Assembly (NCBI RefSeq): GCF_905196875.1
Contig: NZ_CAJJWO010000020.1
Location: 1-64,000, forward strand
Reading direction: 5' to 3'
From: an uncultured Parabacteroides sp.
Lineage (GTDB): Bacteria; Bacteroidota; Bacteroidia; Bacteroidales; Tannerellaceae
Length of the DNA: 64,000 bases
Below are positions 53,962 through 63,093 of this stretch, piece by piece (the first letter of the stretch is position 1; every line of letters starts with the position of its first letter). A program made the translations under genes and the position numbers. Below the pieces are notes generated by a model, which ran no database searches, had not been told where the DNA came from, and saw only the letters and a list, made by a program, of their open reading frames with translations.

Positions 53962-53969
53962 TATCTTTG
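53962..53969 (+). promoter_or_regulatory. -7 box of the FKBP gene
   Basis: TATCTTTG followed by C is an exact match to the Bacteroidetes -7 element, with a TTGG at 53941-53944 as a weak -33 candidate. Transcription would start about 24 bp before the ATG at 54000. Confidence 0.55.
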
Positions 53970-53999
53970 CCGACAAAGTGAAATTAACAGGAAGGAAAT

Positions 54000-54407
54000 A
54001 TGGCCAAAAATAAGAAGGAAGAGTATAAAGAAAAGAATATTCAATTCCTGACGGAGATTGCTTTGCAGGAAGGCGTTGTAAAGTTACCGGGAGGTGTGTT
54101 GTATAAAGTGGTGGAGCAGGGGACAGGAACTGTTTCTCCACAACCGAGCAGTGTCGTTTCCGTTCATTACCGGGGTACGTTGATCGATGGTCGTGAGTTC
54201 GATAACTCCCGGCTGCGCAACTGCCCTGAGGCATTTCGCCTGAATCAGGTGATAGATGGATGGCAACAGGCTCTTCAACAAATGTATGTGGGAGATAAGT
54301 GGATCATATATATTCCCTATACATTGGGATATGGTAATCGTCCGTCCGGTCCGATCCCTGCTTTTTCAACATTGATCTTCGAGGTGGAATTGCTGGGTAT
54401 ATCTTAG
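54000..54407 (+). CDS. FKBP-type peptidyl-prolyl isomerase
   Basis: The 135-residue protein is a short FKBP domain: SSVVSVHYRGTLIDGREFDNS, VIDGWQQALQQMYVGDKW, IPYTLGYGN and FSTLIFEVELLGI. It has no signal peptide and a lysine-rich start (MAKNKKEEYKEK), so it should be cytoplasmic, accelerating cis-trans proline isomerisation. It is monocistronic, with its own promoter and a hairpin at the stop codon. Confidence 0.93.
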   Translation: MAKNKKEEYKEKNIQFLTEIALQEGVVKLPGGVLYKVVEQGTGTVSPQPSSVVSVHYRGTLIDGREFDNSRLRNCPEAFRLNQVIDGWQQALQQMYVGDKWIIYIPYTLGYGNRPSGPIPAFSTLIFEVELLGIS

Positions 54408-54435
54408 TTACCGCCGTAACAGCTACGGCGGTAAC
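54407..54435. terminator. strong stem-loop between convergent genes
   Basis: A perfect 12-bp, GC-rich stem (54407-54418 with 54424-54435) and a 5-base loop begin on the last base of the FKBP stop codon. There is no T-run on either side, so it may act as a bidirectional terminator or as a 3' end stabiliser. Confidence 0.55.
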
Positions 54436-54452
54436 AAGAATTCATCGATCTG

Positions 54453-55538
54453 TCATTTCAGATAGTTGTTGAAGAATATTTCTATCTTGTCGAAAGGGAT
54501 TATATCCATACGGTCGTATAAATCTACATGACTTGCTCCGGGGATAATCATTAGTTCTTTATTGTCGCCCTGTAACTTTTTGAAAGCATCTTCGCTGAAA
54601 TAGCGAGAGTGAGCTTTCTCTCCATGCATTACAAGTACGGCACTGCGGATCTCATCGCTGTATGAAAGCAGCGGCATGTTGATGAACGACAAAGCCGATG
54701 TTTTGTTCCAGCCATTATTCGAGTTGAGTGAACGGGGATGATAACCGCGTTCGGTCTTGTAGTAGTCGTAGTAGTCCTTCACAAACTGCGGAGCATCGGC
54801 GGGTAGCGGATCGATTACACCACCGGCTAGTGCATACGTACCGTTCTTTGCATCTTCCGTCCGCTGAGCGTTGAGTTGTTTGCGGAGTTCGTAACGGGCA
54901 TCGGCATCCATCGAGTCGAAATAACCGTTGGCATTGACGCGACTCATGTCGTACATCGTCGAAGTTACCGTTGCTTTGATGCGGGTATCGATGGCCGCCG
55001 CATTAAGGGCTAAGCCACCCCAGCCACAAATTCCGAGGATACCGATACGCTCGGGATCGACGTCGTCGCGTGTCGAGAGGTAATCGACTGCTGCACTGAA
55101 ATCCTCGGTATTGATGTCGGGAGAAGCTACATATCGGGGTTCACCTCCACTCTCACCTGTGTATGAAGGATCGAAAGCGATGGTCAGGAATCCACGCTCG
55201 GCAAGCGTCTGTGCATAAAGACCCGACGACTGTTCCTTTACTGCACCGAACGGGCCTGAGACAGCGATGGCAGCTAGTTTGCCGCCTGCGTTTTTCGGTA
55301 CATACAAATCTGCTGTAAGCGTAATGCCGTAGCGGTTGCGGAAGGATACTTTACTGTGATTTACCTTGTTGCTTTGTGGGAATACTTTGTCCCATACCTG
55401 CGTTAAATTCTGATTTTCGTTCATCGTTATATCTGTATTAAAATTGTTACTTGCTGTTTCGGATGCATCCATTGTTGCAACAATACAAAAGCATGCGGCC
55501 ATTGCTATGCGTAGTTTCCTGAATGAATTTCTTGCCAT
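54453..55538 (-). CDS. secreted alpha/beta hydrolase, dienelactone-hydrolase-like
   Basis: This protein of about 361 residues has a signal sequence and an alpha/beta hydrolase fold: SFRNRYGITLTADLYVP, IAVSGPFGAVKEQ (oxyanion region), LTIAFDPSYTGESGGEP and the nucleophile elbow GILGICGWGGLALNAA. Relatives with GIC-x-x-GG are common in Bacteroidetes; the likely nucleophile is Cys, though the elbow is unusual. His near the end (IPGASHVDLYD) would complete the triad. The substrate is unknown. I chose the ATG at 55538 because a -7 box sits at 55588-55595, just before a longer frame starting at 55583. Confidence 0.82.
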   Translation of the reverse strand: MARNSFRKLRIAMAACFCIVATMDASETASNNFNTDITMNENQNLTQVWDKVFPQSNKVNHSKVSFRNRYGITLTADLYVPKNAGGKLAAIAVSGPFGAVKEQSSGLYAQTLAERGFLTIAFDPSYTGESGGEPRYVASPDINTEDFSAAVDYLSTRDDVDPERIGILGICGWGGLALNAAAIDTRIKATVTSTMYDMSRVNANGYFDSMDADARYELRKQLNAQRTEDAKNGTYALAGGVIDPLPADAPQFVKDYYDYYKTERGYHPRSLNSNNGWNKTSALSFINMPLLSYSDEIRSAVLVMHGEKAHSRYFSEDAFKKLQGDNKELMIIPGASHVDLYDRMDIIPFDKIEIFFNNYLK

Positions 55539-55587
55539 ACTTTTAATGTTTAATTGTGTAAAGTCATTCTTTATAAGTTTCATGTTA

Positions 55588-55595
55588 CAAAATTA
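55588..55595 (-). promoter_or_regulatory. -7 box of the alpha/beta hydrolase gene
   Basis: The minus strand reads TAATTTTG, a full TAnnTTTG match. It predicts transcription from about 55581, after the longest possible start at 55583, supporting the ATG at 55538. Confidence 0.4.
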
Positions 55596-55730
55596 AAGGA
55601 TTAAAGCAAGCAGCTTTGTACCAAAATCAATGATAGATTTACCCGATTTACGGATTTATTACATCTAGCGAATACAGAGGGTGAACTGGTGGAGAATAGT
55701 AGTAGAAAAGGAGTAAATACCGGTAAAAAG

Positions 55731-55767
55731 AAAAAGTACGGAGTAAAGTCTTACCCCGTACTTTTTT
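55731..55767 (-). terminator. terminator after the malic enzyme gene
   Basis: AAAAAGTACGG and CCGTACTTTTTT flank a further GTAA/TTAC pairing and a short loop, with one mismatch. A- and T-runs on both sides allow action in either direction; the minus-strand malic enzyme gene ends 38 bp away. Confidence 0.75.
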
Positions 55768-55804
55768 ATGTTTTAGTAAAATAGAGACCTATTCTTACAA
55801 TTAT

Positions 55805-58090
55805 TTATTCTCCTTTCTCAATCTGCTCCTGTACGATAGCATCTACAACAGCAACTGTTGTCAGGTTGACGATGTCGCGTGTAGAGCTTTCTACGTCCGT
55901 GAAGTGGATAGGTTTGTTCAGACCCATCTGGATCGGGCCGATCGTTTCGGTGATGCCCAGTGTATCCAATAATTTGTAAGCACTGTTGGCAGAACTTAAG
56001 TTGGGGAATACCAAAACGTTTACGTCTTTCCCTTTCAGCTTATTGAACGGATACATATCGTCACGCAGCTTCTTATCGAGAGCGAAGTTAACCTGCATTT
56101 CTCCATCGATCATGATCTCCGGATGGTTTTTGTGCAGATAATCGATCGCATCGTGTACTTTCAGCGGACTACCTTGCTTATCGGAACCGAAGTTAGAGTA
56201 AGACAACATGGCCATCACCGGATCGTGTGCAAAGAATTTGACTGCATCATGTGTAAGACGGGCGATGTCGATCAATACTTCCGTGGAAGGATGACGGTTG
56301 ATCAATGTGTCGGAGATAAAGAAAGTTCCTTTCTTGCAAGTCATAATGTTCATAGCTCCGAAATGCTTGTACGACGGACGGATACCGATAATTTCTTCTG
56401 CAAGCTTAGTCACTTCCGAGTAGCGGCTATAAACACCGGTTACGAATGCATCTGCATCACCGGTTGCCACCATCATCATACCGAATGCGTTACGGCCGAC
56501 CATCTTTTCGCGTGCTTCAGAGAAAGTGACGCCTTCGCGTGCTCTCTTTTCCGATAGGATACGGGCATAACGGTCGCGGCGCTCTTCTTCGCGGTCATGA
56601 CGCAAGTTGACGATCTCGATACCTTCCAGGCTCAGGTTCTCTTCTGCCGCAATCTTAGCCAGACGTTCTTCGTTGCCTAGGAGGATCGGGTAGCAGATAC
56701 CTTCGGCTTTTGCTTCTACGGCAGCTTTCAACATATTGACATGGTTGGCTTCGGCGAATACCACACGTTTTGGATTGGCTTTTGCCATATCGGTGAAGGA
56801 ACGAAGCATCTTGTTATCGTATCCCATCATTTCACGTAGATGGTTGGCATAGCCGTCCCAGTCGGTGATTGTTTTGCGGGATACACCCGATTCGATAGCG
56901 GCTTTGGCCACGGCTACTGATACACGTGTCAATAAACGGGGGTCGAGCGGCTTCGGCAGGATATAATCGCGTCCGAAAGAAGTTCGTTTCAGTTTGTAAG
57001 CTGCATTGACAACATCGGGAACCGGCTCTTTCGCCAGTTCGGCAATAGCGTGAACAGCAGCCAGCTTCATTTCTTCATTGATCGCTTTGGCATGTGTGTC
57101 CAAGGCTCCGCGGAAGATGTATGGGAAGCCTAGTACGTTATTGATCTGGTTCGGATAATCGGAACGTCCGGTTGCAAAGATGATATCTTTGCGGGAGGCC
57201 ATTGCATCGGCATAGGAAATTTCCGGATTCGGATTAGCCAAAGCGAATACGATCGGATTTTCATTCATGCTGCGAACCATATCCTGAGTCAATACATTGG
57301 CTACAGACAATCCCAGGAACACATCACAACCAGCAACTGCTTCTTGTAATGTTTTGATGTCCCGGTCGGTTGCAAATTCTTTTTTAGCAGCATTCAGGTC
57401 GGTACGGTGAGTTGAGATAACCCCTTTACTGTCGCACATGATAATGTTCTCTTTACGGGCTCCCAGCAGTACATATAATTTTGTACAGGAGATAGAGGCA
57501 GCTCCGGCACCGTTGACAACGATCTTAACGTCCTCGATTTTCTTTCCTGTCAGTTCCAGTGCATTCAACAAGCCGGCTGCTGAAATGATGGCGGTACCAT
57601 GTTGGTCGTCATGCATCACCGGGATATCCAGTTCTGCTTTCAGGCGGGTTTCGATCTCGAAACATTCGGGTGCTTTGATATCTTCCAGGTTGATTCCTCC
57701 GAATGTGGGAGCAATGGCTTTCACTGTCTGGATAAATTTCTCCGGATCTTTTTCGTTTACTTCGATATCGAATACATCGATTCCGGCAAAGATCTTAAAC
57801 AGTAATCCTTTTCCTTCCATAACCGGTTTACCGGCAAGCGGACCGATGTCACCTAATCCTAAAACCGCTGTACCATTGGATATTACAGCAACTAAATTTC
57901 CTTTTGACGTGTATTTATAAGCATCAAGCGGATTCTTTTCTATTTCCAGACATGGTTCGGCTACTCCGGGAGAGTAGGCGAGCGACAAATCTGTTTGTGT
58001 ACTATAGGGTTTTGTCGGTATTACTTCAATCTTTCCGGGTTTACCTTCCGAATGATACCGTAGTGCTTCTTCTTTTGTAATCTTTGCCAT
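55805..58090 (-). CDS. maeB: NADP-dependent malic enzyme with phosphotransacetylase-like domain
   Basis: The 761-residue protein fuses a malic enzyme (about residues 1-420: SLAYSPGVAEPC, MHDDQHGTAIISAAGLLNAL, VNGAGAASISCTKL) to a C-terminal phosphotransacetylase-like domain (about 430-755: VVFAEANHVNMLKAAVEA, MMMVATGDADAFVTGVYSRY, LNKPIHFTDVESSTRDIVNL). It decarboxylates malate to pyruvate with NADP reduction; in MaeB proteins the PTA-like part is regulatory, binding acetyl-CoA. It is a monocistronic cytoplasmic enzyme. A -7 box lies 47 bp upstream. Confidence 0.95.
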   Translation of the reverse strand: MAKITKEEALRYHSEGKPGKIEVIPTKPYSTQTDLSLAYSPGVAEPCLEIEKNPLDAYKYTSKGNLVAVISNGTAVLGLGDIGPLAGKPVMEGKGLLFKIFAGIDVFDIEVNEKDPEKFIQTVKAIAPTFGGINLEDIKAPECFEIETRLKAELDIPVMHDDQHGTAIISAAGLLNALELTGKKIEDVKIVVNGAGAASISCTKLYVLLGARKENIIMCDSKGVISTHRTDLNAAKKEFATDRDIKTLQEAVAGCDVFLGLSVANVLTQDMVRSMNENPIVFALANPNPEISYADAMASRKDIIFATGRSDYPNQINNVLGFPYIFRGALDTHAKAINEEMKLAAVHAIAELAKEPVPDVVNAAYKLKRTSFGRDYILPKPLDPRLLTRVSVAVAKAAIESGVSRKTITDWDGYANHLREMMGYDNKMLRSFTDMAKANPKRVVFAEANHVNMLKAAVEAKAEGICYPILLGNEERLAKIAAEENLSLEGIEIVNLRHDREEERRDRYARILSEKRAREGVTFSEAREKMVGRNAFGMMMVATGDADAFVTGVYSRYSEVTKLAEEIIGIRPSYKHFGAMNIMTCKKGTFFISDTLINRHPSTEVLIDIARLTHDAVKFFAHDPVMAMLSYSNFGSDKQGSPLKVHDAIDYLHKNHPEIMIDGEMQVNFALDKKLRDDMYPFNKLKGKDVNVLVFPNLSSANSAYKLLDTLGITETIGPIQMGLNKPIHFTDVESSTRDIVNLTTVAVVDAIVQEQIEKGE

Positions 58091-58136
58091 AGACTTATGA
58101 TATTAGTAGATTTAATACATGTTTTGAAAACGACTA

Positions 58137-58144
58137 CAAAAGTA
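58137..58144 (-). promoter_or_regulatory. -7 box of maeB
   Basis: The minus strand reads TACTTTTG, an exact match to TAnnTTTG, with transcription predicted about 40 bp before the ATG at 58090. Confidence 0.45.
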
Positions 58145-58212
58145 ACAAATTATTAGATATCTGGTGCTGATTGCTTACAATTAGTTGGTGTTAAATTCGT
58201 ATAATCATACAC

Positions 58213-60159
58213 TCACAAAACAAAAGCTTTGACTAATACATCGAGTAAACTACTGATGAATCGTTCCGGAATGGAGGAGATCGGTATTCTCTCGTCTTCG
58301 GGTAGCTCGATCGTGTCTGGGTCTGCCCCTTCTTTGTAAGGAGAAAACGATAACTCTTTTATAGTGCAGGTATTTTCTTCATATTCGAAAGGAAGCCGTG
58401 CGGCGATATCCAACGACTTGTCTATGATATAAAGAGTTTGCTCCTCTATCCGGGAAGTCAGATCTCTCGATTCAAATTCGTATATACTACTCAGTCGAAC
58501 CGTTCTTCCGGCATAACGGGAGATTTCATCGCCTTGTTTTTCCGCATCGCTTAACCGATGAACCGGGGCGGATAGTTGCGACAACAATGGCTCGATCTTA
58601 TTTTCATGCAATTGTTTTTGCCATTGGGCAGTAAGGTTGTCGTCCAGCTCTACCGGATGAACGAGTGAAACAACTGCATTTGCAGGAAGGATGAATTCTT
58701 TTTGATCTACTGTTATCAGGTTTCCGTTTTCCAGGTAGCGGAAAGATTCCTGTAACCGGCCTTCTTTATATACACCCCAGATCAAGCCGTTTGTTATATA
58801 ACGGAATATGGGGTTTTCGACAAAAATGGTCTGCCACGTATCTGCAGGCCAGGTTCGTCCGTTTTTCAGCACTTCTTCGAGCCGTCTCCTTTGAAGGGTT
58901 GTTTGTGTTTTGATCTGCTTTTTCAGTCTAACCAGTTCTTCTTTCGCTTCTTCTGCTTTTTCCTTGTCGTCCATTTTTAAAGGGGCGGGAAGGGATTTGC
59001 TTGTTCTTTGTTTGGAAGTGTCGAAAACGGATATGGAAAAGTCCGGCAATAGTGTCAGGCGTAAAATACGGGGACCGTAATCGATCTCTTTTTCTCCTAA
59101 ACGGTTGAGTCCGAAAGTGGGAACAAGCTGATCTGCCAATTCATCCATGGTGAGTCCCCGATGGGTGGCAACCTGACGGAATGCTTTCAGGGCCTCACGC
59201 CTGTATGCTCCCTCCGGCATCAATTCTATCCATTCATTGAGAACTATTAGCGCAGTGGGAGTCGCCTTTAATCCGAGTAATCCGAGTGTATATCCGACAA
59301 GACCTTTGCGGCCTTTCTTCAACCAACCCTTTAATAGGGTATGCAGGCGTTCGAACTGCCATTCTGCACCATAATAACAATATGGGGCCAGAATGCCTTT
59401 CCTGTTGGCTTCTGCTCCATCATCCAACCAGAACTGTAAAAGTTGTTCCAGTGAGGCAGACCATTCCGGCTGATTGAAAAACGGAACGATCGAGTCGCAG
59501 TCTTTTAACCGGATAGCTTGTGGGAATGCCATATATTCACTTAATATGTAGCGGACAACCGGGCGTGGTACAAAATCGGAACTGTCCGACCACGGGATCA
59601 TCGTGTAGGGTTTTAACGGCAACCAGGCTATTTGCATGGTACGGTAAAGCTCGATGTGTTTACTGCAATAATCGATAACTTCCTTTTTGTTCTTAAATTT
59701 GATTTTAGCTTTGGTATGCGTATTATCCCAGAACCTGAATAGTTGTTTGGCCCAGTTCTGGGCTTCTTCGCTGAGTTCCGGGTATTTTTGTTCTATCGAT
59801 TCACGGGTCTTTTTCTCTTTGTTACTTATGACTCTCTCGATGTATCTCCGAATTAGTTTGGAGTCTTCAGTGAGCAGGTCCAGTAACGGTTCGTAGTCCG
59901 TCAGGTTACAATCGGAATAAAGTTTGTTTATCCAGATCAATTTTTTCTTCAGGGATATATCACTCCCTAGAAAGTCGTATGCTATTTTTTTGTGCTTACG
60001 GATCAATTCGTCTAACGGCATCTCCTGAAGGGATTCAATCAGACTGATATTGGAAGTACTATGAGCTTCGCAATAGGTATCGAATAACATATAAAGAGAT
60101 TCATGCTTTTTACTCAAATTTTCTTTAGGGGTGCTACCCGGCTTTTCTCTTTTCGTCAT
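58213..60159 (-). CDS. DUF4132/MolR-like protein
   Basis: The 648-residue cytoplasmic protein is mostly helical, with helical repeat-like stretches (GYTLGLLGLKATPTALIVL, EALKAFRQVATHRGLTMDEL) followed by a DUF4132-type region (LPAPLKMDDKEKAEEAKEEL, LRRRLEEVLKNGRTWPADTW, NPIFRYITNGLIWGVY). The family includes E. coli MolR/YehI-type proteins, for which a clear function is not established. It has no signal peptide. It is divergent from the His-rich gene at 60249; minus-strand and plus-strand -7 boxes lie between them. No terminator was seen after its stop. Confidence 0.75.
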   Translation of the reverse strand: MTKREKPGSTPKENLSKKHESLYMLFDTYCEAHSTSNISLIESLQEMPLDELIRKHKKIAYDFLGSDISLKKKLIWINKLYSDCNLTDYEPLLDLLTEDSKLIRRYIERVISNKEKKTRESIEQKYPELSEEAQNWAKQLFRFWDNTHTKAKIKFKNKKEVIDYCSKHIELYRTMQIAWLPLKPYTMIPWSDSSDFVPRPVVRYILSEYMAFPQAIRLKDCDSIVPFFNQPEWSASLEQLLQFWLDDGAEANRKGILAPYCYYGAEWQFERLHTLLKGWLKKGRKGLVGYTLGLLGLKATPTALIVLNEWIELMPEGAYRREALKAFRQVATHRGLTMDELADQLVPTFGLNRLGEKEIDYGPRILRLTLLPDFSISVFDTSKQRTSKSLPAPLKMDDKEKAEEAKEELVRLKKQIKTQTTLQRRRLEEVLKNGRTWPADTWQTIFVENPIFRYITNGLIWGVYKEGRLQESFRYLENGNLITVDQKEFILPANAVVSLVHPVELDDNLTAQWQKQLHENKIEPLLSQLSAPVHRLSDAEKQGDEISRYAGRTVRLSSIYEFESRDLTSRIEEQTLYIIDKSLDIAARLPFEYEENTCTIKELSFSPYKEGADPDTIELPEDERIPISSIPERFISSLLDVLVKAFVL

Positions 60160-60202
60160 ACTATTTCTATTTGTAAATCATCCTGTTATTGATGGATAAG
60201 AA

Positions 60203-60231
60203 CAAAAGTATAAAAATTATTTGTAACTTTG
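60203..60231. promoter_or_regulatory. divergent -7 boxes between DUF4132 and the His-rich gene
   Basis: TACTTTTG on the minus strand (60203-60210) faces DUF4132, and TAACTTTG on the plus strand (60224-60231) faces the His-rich gene. The boxes are 13 bp apart, so the two polymerases would compete for the same DNA. The plus box also shows that the His-rich gene cannot start at 60189. Confidence 0.5.
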
Positions 60232-60248
60232 TACCTTCTCAAAAGAAT

Positions 60249-60608
60249 ATGGGTGTGGGAGAAAGGATGGTTAAATATATGAAATGGCTGCTACCGGTGA
60301 TCTTCATTGCGTATTATAGCAGCATTACTTTATTTATCCATGTCCATATAGAGAATGGTACGACAATTGTCCATTCGCATCCTTTCGGAAAAGTGAATGG
60401 CGGTGTTTGCCATCATCATGCATCTTTATCTGAAATACAATTATTCCACATACTGACAACCATCAGTGTGGAAGATGGTGCAGTTCATGCCTACCATCTT
60501 GATTTCCATGCATTACAAATTGCCGAAATAGTAGGAATGCCGGTCTGTCCGGATTATTTGCTCCCTGTTAAAGGGAAGCTTTCTCTTCGTGCCCCTCCTG
60601 TTGTCTGA
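60249..60608 (+). CDS. His-rich small membrane protein
   Basis: This protein of up to 119 residues has an N-terminal hydrophobic helix (WLLPVIFIAYYSSITLFI) and a His-rich periplasmic part with HVHIENG, HSHPFG, CHHHAS and HAYHLDFHALQ. The longest frame starts at 60189, but the -7 box at 60224-60231 excludes that; 60249, 60267 or 60279 are possible. The His pairs suggest metal binding. It is followed after 84 bp by a TonB-dependent receptor on the same strand, a pairing that recurs in Bacteroidetes. I do not recognise a named family. Confidence 0.65.
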   Translation: MGVGERMVKYMKWLLPVIFIAYYSSITLFIHVHIENGTTIVHSHPFGKVNGGVCHHHASLSEIQLFHILTTISVEDGAVHAYHLDFHALQIAEIVGMPVCPDYLLPVKGKLSLRAPPVV

Positions 60609-60692
60609 TAAAATATAAAGCATCGGGTAGTTTCAATCAACAGGTGCCCGACTGCAGATTAGTACATTATATATTTATCAGAACAAATTGCA

Positions 60693-62993
60693 ATGAATAA
60701 GATTTTTATACTTATACTATGCCTGTGCTGTGTCGTTACATCAGCATGGGGAGATGATGCTCCGGCCCTGAACCCTTCGGATGCCAATATCGTAGGGCAT
60801 ATACTGGATAAAGAAACAGGGGAGCATCTAGCCTTTATCACTGTCTTTCTAAAAGGTACGACCATTGGTACAACGACCGACGCTACCGGACATTATTATT
60901 TAAAAAACCTGCCTGAAGGAAAGTTTACATTGGTGATGAAAACCTTGGGATATAAAACAGTAGAGAAACCGGTTACCTTGAAGAAAGGTAAAACATTGGA
61001 AGTCAATCTCGAAGTGGAAGAGGATGCCGTTTCTTTGGATGGTGTCGTTGTCTCTGCCAACCGGAATGAGACGACCCGCAGGTTAGCTCCTTCTCTTGTG
61101 AATGTGCTGGATTCGAAAACATTCGAGACTACACATGCTACTTCTCTGGCCGACGGTCTGAACTTCCAACCTGGCGTGCGTGTAGAAAACAACTGTCAGA
61201 ACTGCGGCTTCCAACAGGTGCGTATAAATGGTCTGGAAGGTCCTTATACGCAGATACTGGTAGACAGCCGTCCTATCTTTAGTGCGTTGACTGGTGTATA
61301 TGGTCTGGAACAAATCCCGGCTAATATGATCGAACGTGTGGAGATCATGCGTGGAGGGGGATCGGCTCTGTTCGGTTCTTCTGCTATTGCCGGAACAATC
61401 AATATTATCACTAAGGAACCGTTGAGAAACTCGGCACAGATCGCCCATTCGTTGACAATGGTAGGTGGCGACCGTCCGGATAACAATACGACGATAAATG
61501 CTTCGCTGGTGACGGACGATCATAAAGCCGGTATCTACATGTTCGGACAGAACCGTTACCGCGGTGCTTACGACCATGATGGCGACGGATATACGGAGCT
61601 CGGCAAGCTGAATGCCCGTACACTCGGTTTCCGCTCTTATCTGAAAACAAGTACCTACTCTAAGTTGACTTTCGAGTATCACAATATCAATGAATACCGT
61701 CGTGGCGGCGATCTGTTGGACTTGCCGCCCCACGAAGCGAATATTGCCGAGCAAACCGAACATAATATCAACGGCGGGGGACTGAAGTTCGACCTGTTTT
61801 CGAAGGATTACAAACATCGCCTGAATGTGTATACTTCGGCCCAGCATACGCAGAGAAGCAGTTATTATGGTGCCGGAAAGAACCCGAATGCGTATGGCAG
61901 CACAACGGATATGACTTTTGTAGGTGGTGCGCAATATTCCTATGAGTGGGAAAAATGTCTTTTTATGCCAGCCGAGTTTACCGGTGGAGCCGAGTATAAC
62001 TATGATGATTTGCAGGACAAGATGTTGGGCTATCATCGTACCATCGAACAGACGGTGCATATCGGTAGCGTCTTCCTGCAGAACGAATGGAAGAATGAAA
62101 AATGGAGTTTTCTTGTCGGTGCGCGTATGGACAAACATAACCTGATCAACCATGCGATATTCAGTCCGCGTGCTAATGTCCGTTTTAACCCGACCAGCGA
62201 TATTAACCTGCGTATGTCTTATTCAAGTGGTTTCCGTGCTCCTCAGGCGTTTGATGAAGATTTACATATCACGGCTGTCGGTGGTGATGTGGCAATCATA
62301 CAGATATCCCCGGATCTGAAAGAAGAAAATTCGCAGAGTGTTAGTGTATCTGCAGACTTTTACCGTCGCTTCGGTCCGGTGCAGACAAACTTTCTTGTAG
62401 AAGGTTTCTACACAGACCTGCGGAATGTTTTTATTCTGGAAGAAATGGGACGTGATGACGATAACAACCTGTTGATGGAACGCCGTAATGGTAAAGGTGC
62501 CCGCGTGATGGGTATTAACCTGGAGGCAAAGGCTGTATATTCCTGGATGCAGATACAGGCGGGTGCAACCGTTCAGCGCAGTCGTTATAAAGAGCCGGAA
62601 ACATGGAGTGAGAATGAGAATATTGCACCTCAGAAGAAAATGTTCCGTTCGCCGGATGTATACGGTTATTTCACTTCTTCATTTACTCCGGTAAAACGCC
62701 TGACTGCTTCGTTGACGGGTACTTATACCGGTAGTATGCTGGTTCAGCACCTGGCTGGTTATATTCCGGAGGATAAGGAAGAAAAGACAAAGGATTTTTT
62801 CGACCTGAATGTGAAGGTCGCTTATGATTTCCCTCTTTACAAATCGGTTACTTTACAGGTAAATGCCGGTGTTCAGAATATCTTTAACTCTTATCAGGAT
62901 GACTTTGATAAGGGACCGGAACGGGATGCGGGATATATTTATGGTCCGGGTATTCCGCGTAGTTATTTCATCGGTTGTAAGATTAGTTACTAA
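60693..62993 (+). CDS. TonB-dependent outer-membrane receptor
   Basis: The 766-residue receptor has a signal peptide, a carboxypeptidase-like regulatory domain (about residues 30-110: ILDKETGEHLAFITVFLKG), a plug (about 115-230: VVVSANRNETTRR, NNCQNCGFQQVRINGLEG, IERVEIMRGGGSALFGSSAI) and a 22-strand barrel ending in PRSYFIGCKISY. The CQNC in the plug is unusual and could bind a metal or form a disulfide. The upstream His-rich protein suggests a metal or metal-complex substrate; no SusD partner is present, which argues against a glycan receptor. Confidence 0.92.
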   Translation: MNKIFILILCLCCVVTSAWGDDAPALNPSDANIVGHILDKETGEHLAFITVFLKGTTIGTTTDATGHYYLKNLPEGKFTLVMKTLGYKTVEKPVTLKKGKTLEVNLEVEEDAVSLDGVVVSANRNETTRRLAPSLVNVLDSKTFETTHATSLADGLNFQPGVRVENNCQNCGFQQVRINGLEGPYTQILVDSRPIFSALTGVYGLEQIPANMIERVEIMRGGGSALFGSSAIAGTINIITKEPLRNSAQIAHSLTMVGGDRPDNNTTINASLVTDDHKAGIYMFGQNRYRGAYDHDGDGYTELGKLNARTLGFRSYLKTSTYSKLTFEYHNINEYRRGGDLLDLPPHEANIAEQTEHNINGGGLKFDLFSKDYKHRLNVYTSAQHTQRSSYYGAGKNPNAYGSTTDMTFVGGAQYSYEWEKCLFMPAEFTGGAEYNYDDLQDKMLGYHRTIEQTVHIGSVFLQNEWKNEKWSFLVGARMDKHNLINHAIFSPRANVRFNPTSDINLRMSYSSGFRAPQAFDEDLHITAVGGDVAIIQISPDLKEENSQSVSVSADFYRRFGPVQTNFLVEGFYTDLRNVFILEEMGRDDDNNLLMERRNGKGARVMGINLEAKAVYSWMQIQAGATVQRSRYKEPETWSENENIAPQKKMFRSPDVYGYFTSSFTPVKRLTASLTGTYTGSMLVQHLAGYIPEDKEEKTKDFFDLNVKVAYDFPLYKSVTLQVNAGVQNIFNSYQDDFDKGPERDAGYIYGPGIPRSYFIGCKISY

Positions 62994-63014
62994 AATTATC
63001 ATATTATATGTATA

Positions 63015-63051
63015 AAAGCCCGGTAGAAGTTTCTTGCTTTTACCGGGCTTT
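63015..63051 (+). terminator. terminator after the TonB receptor
   Basis: The 11-bp arms AAAGCCCGGTA (63015-63025) and TACCGGGCTTT (63041-63051) enclose a 15-base loop. The T-run is partly inside the stem. Confidence 0.7.
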
Positions 63052-63093
63052 ATGTTTACTTTCGCGGGAATTATAAATGAAATCTGATATAAT

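Noticed and set aside
60609..60692. Cobalamin or other riboswitch before the TonB receptor
   Set aside because: There is a short CGGG/CCCG pairing, but none of the conserved cobalamin riboswitch elements, and the gap of 84 bp is too short.
61083..62153. 356-codon open frame antisense to the TonB receptor
   Set aside because: It mirrors the codon structure of the receptor, has no domain or start signal, and the receptor is complete on the plus strand.
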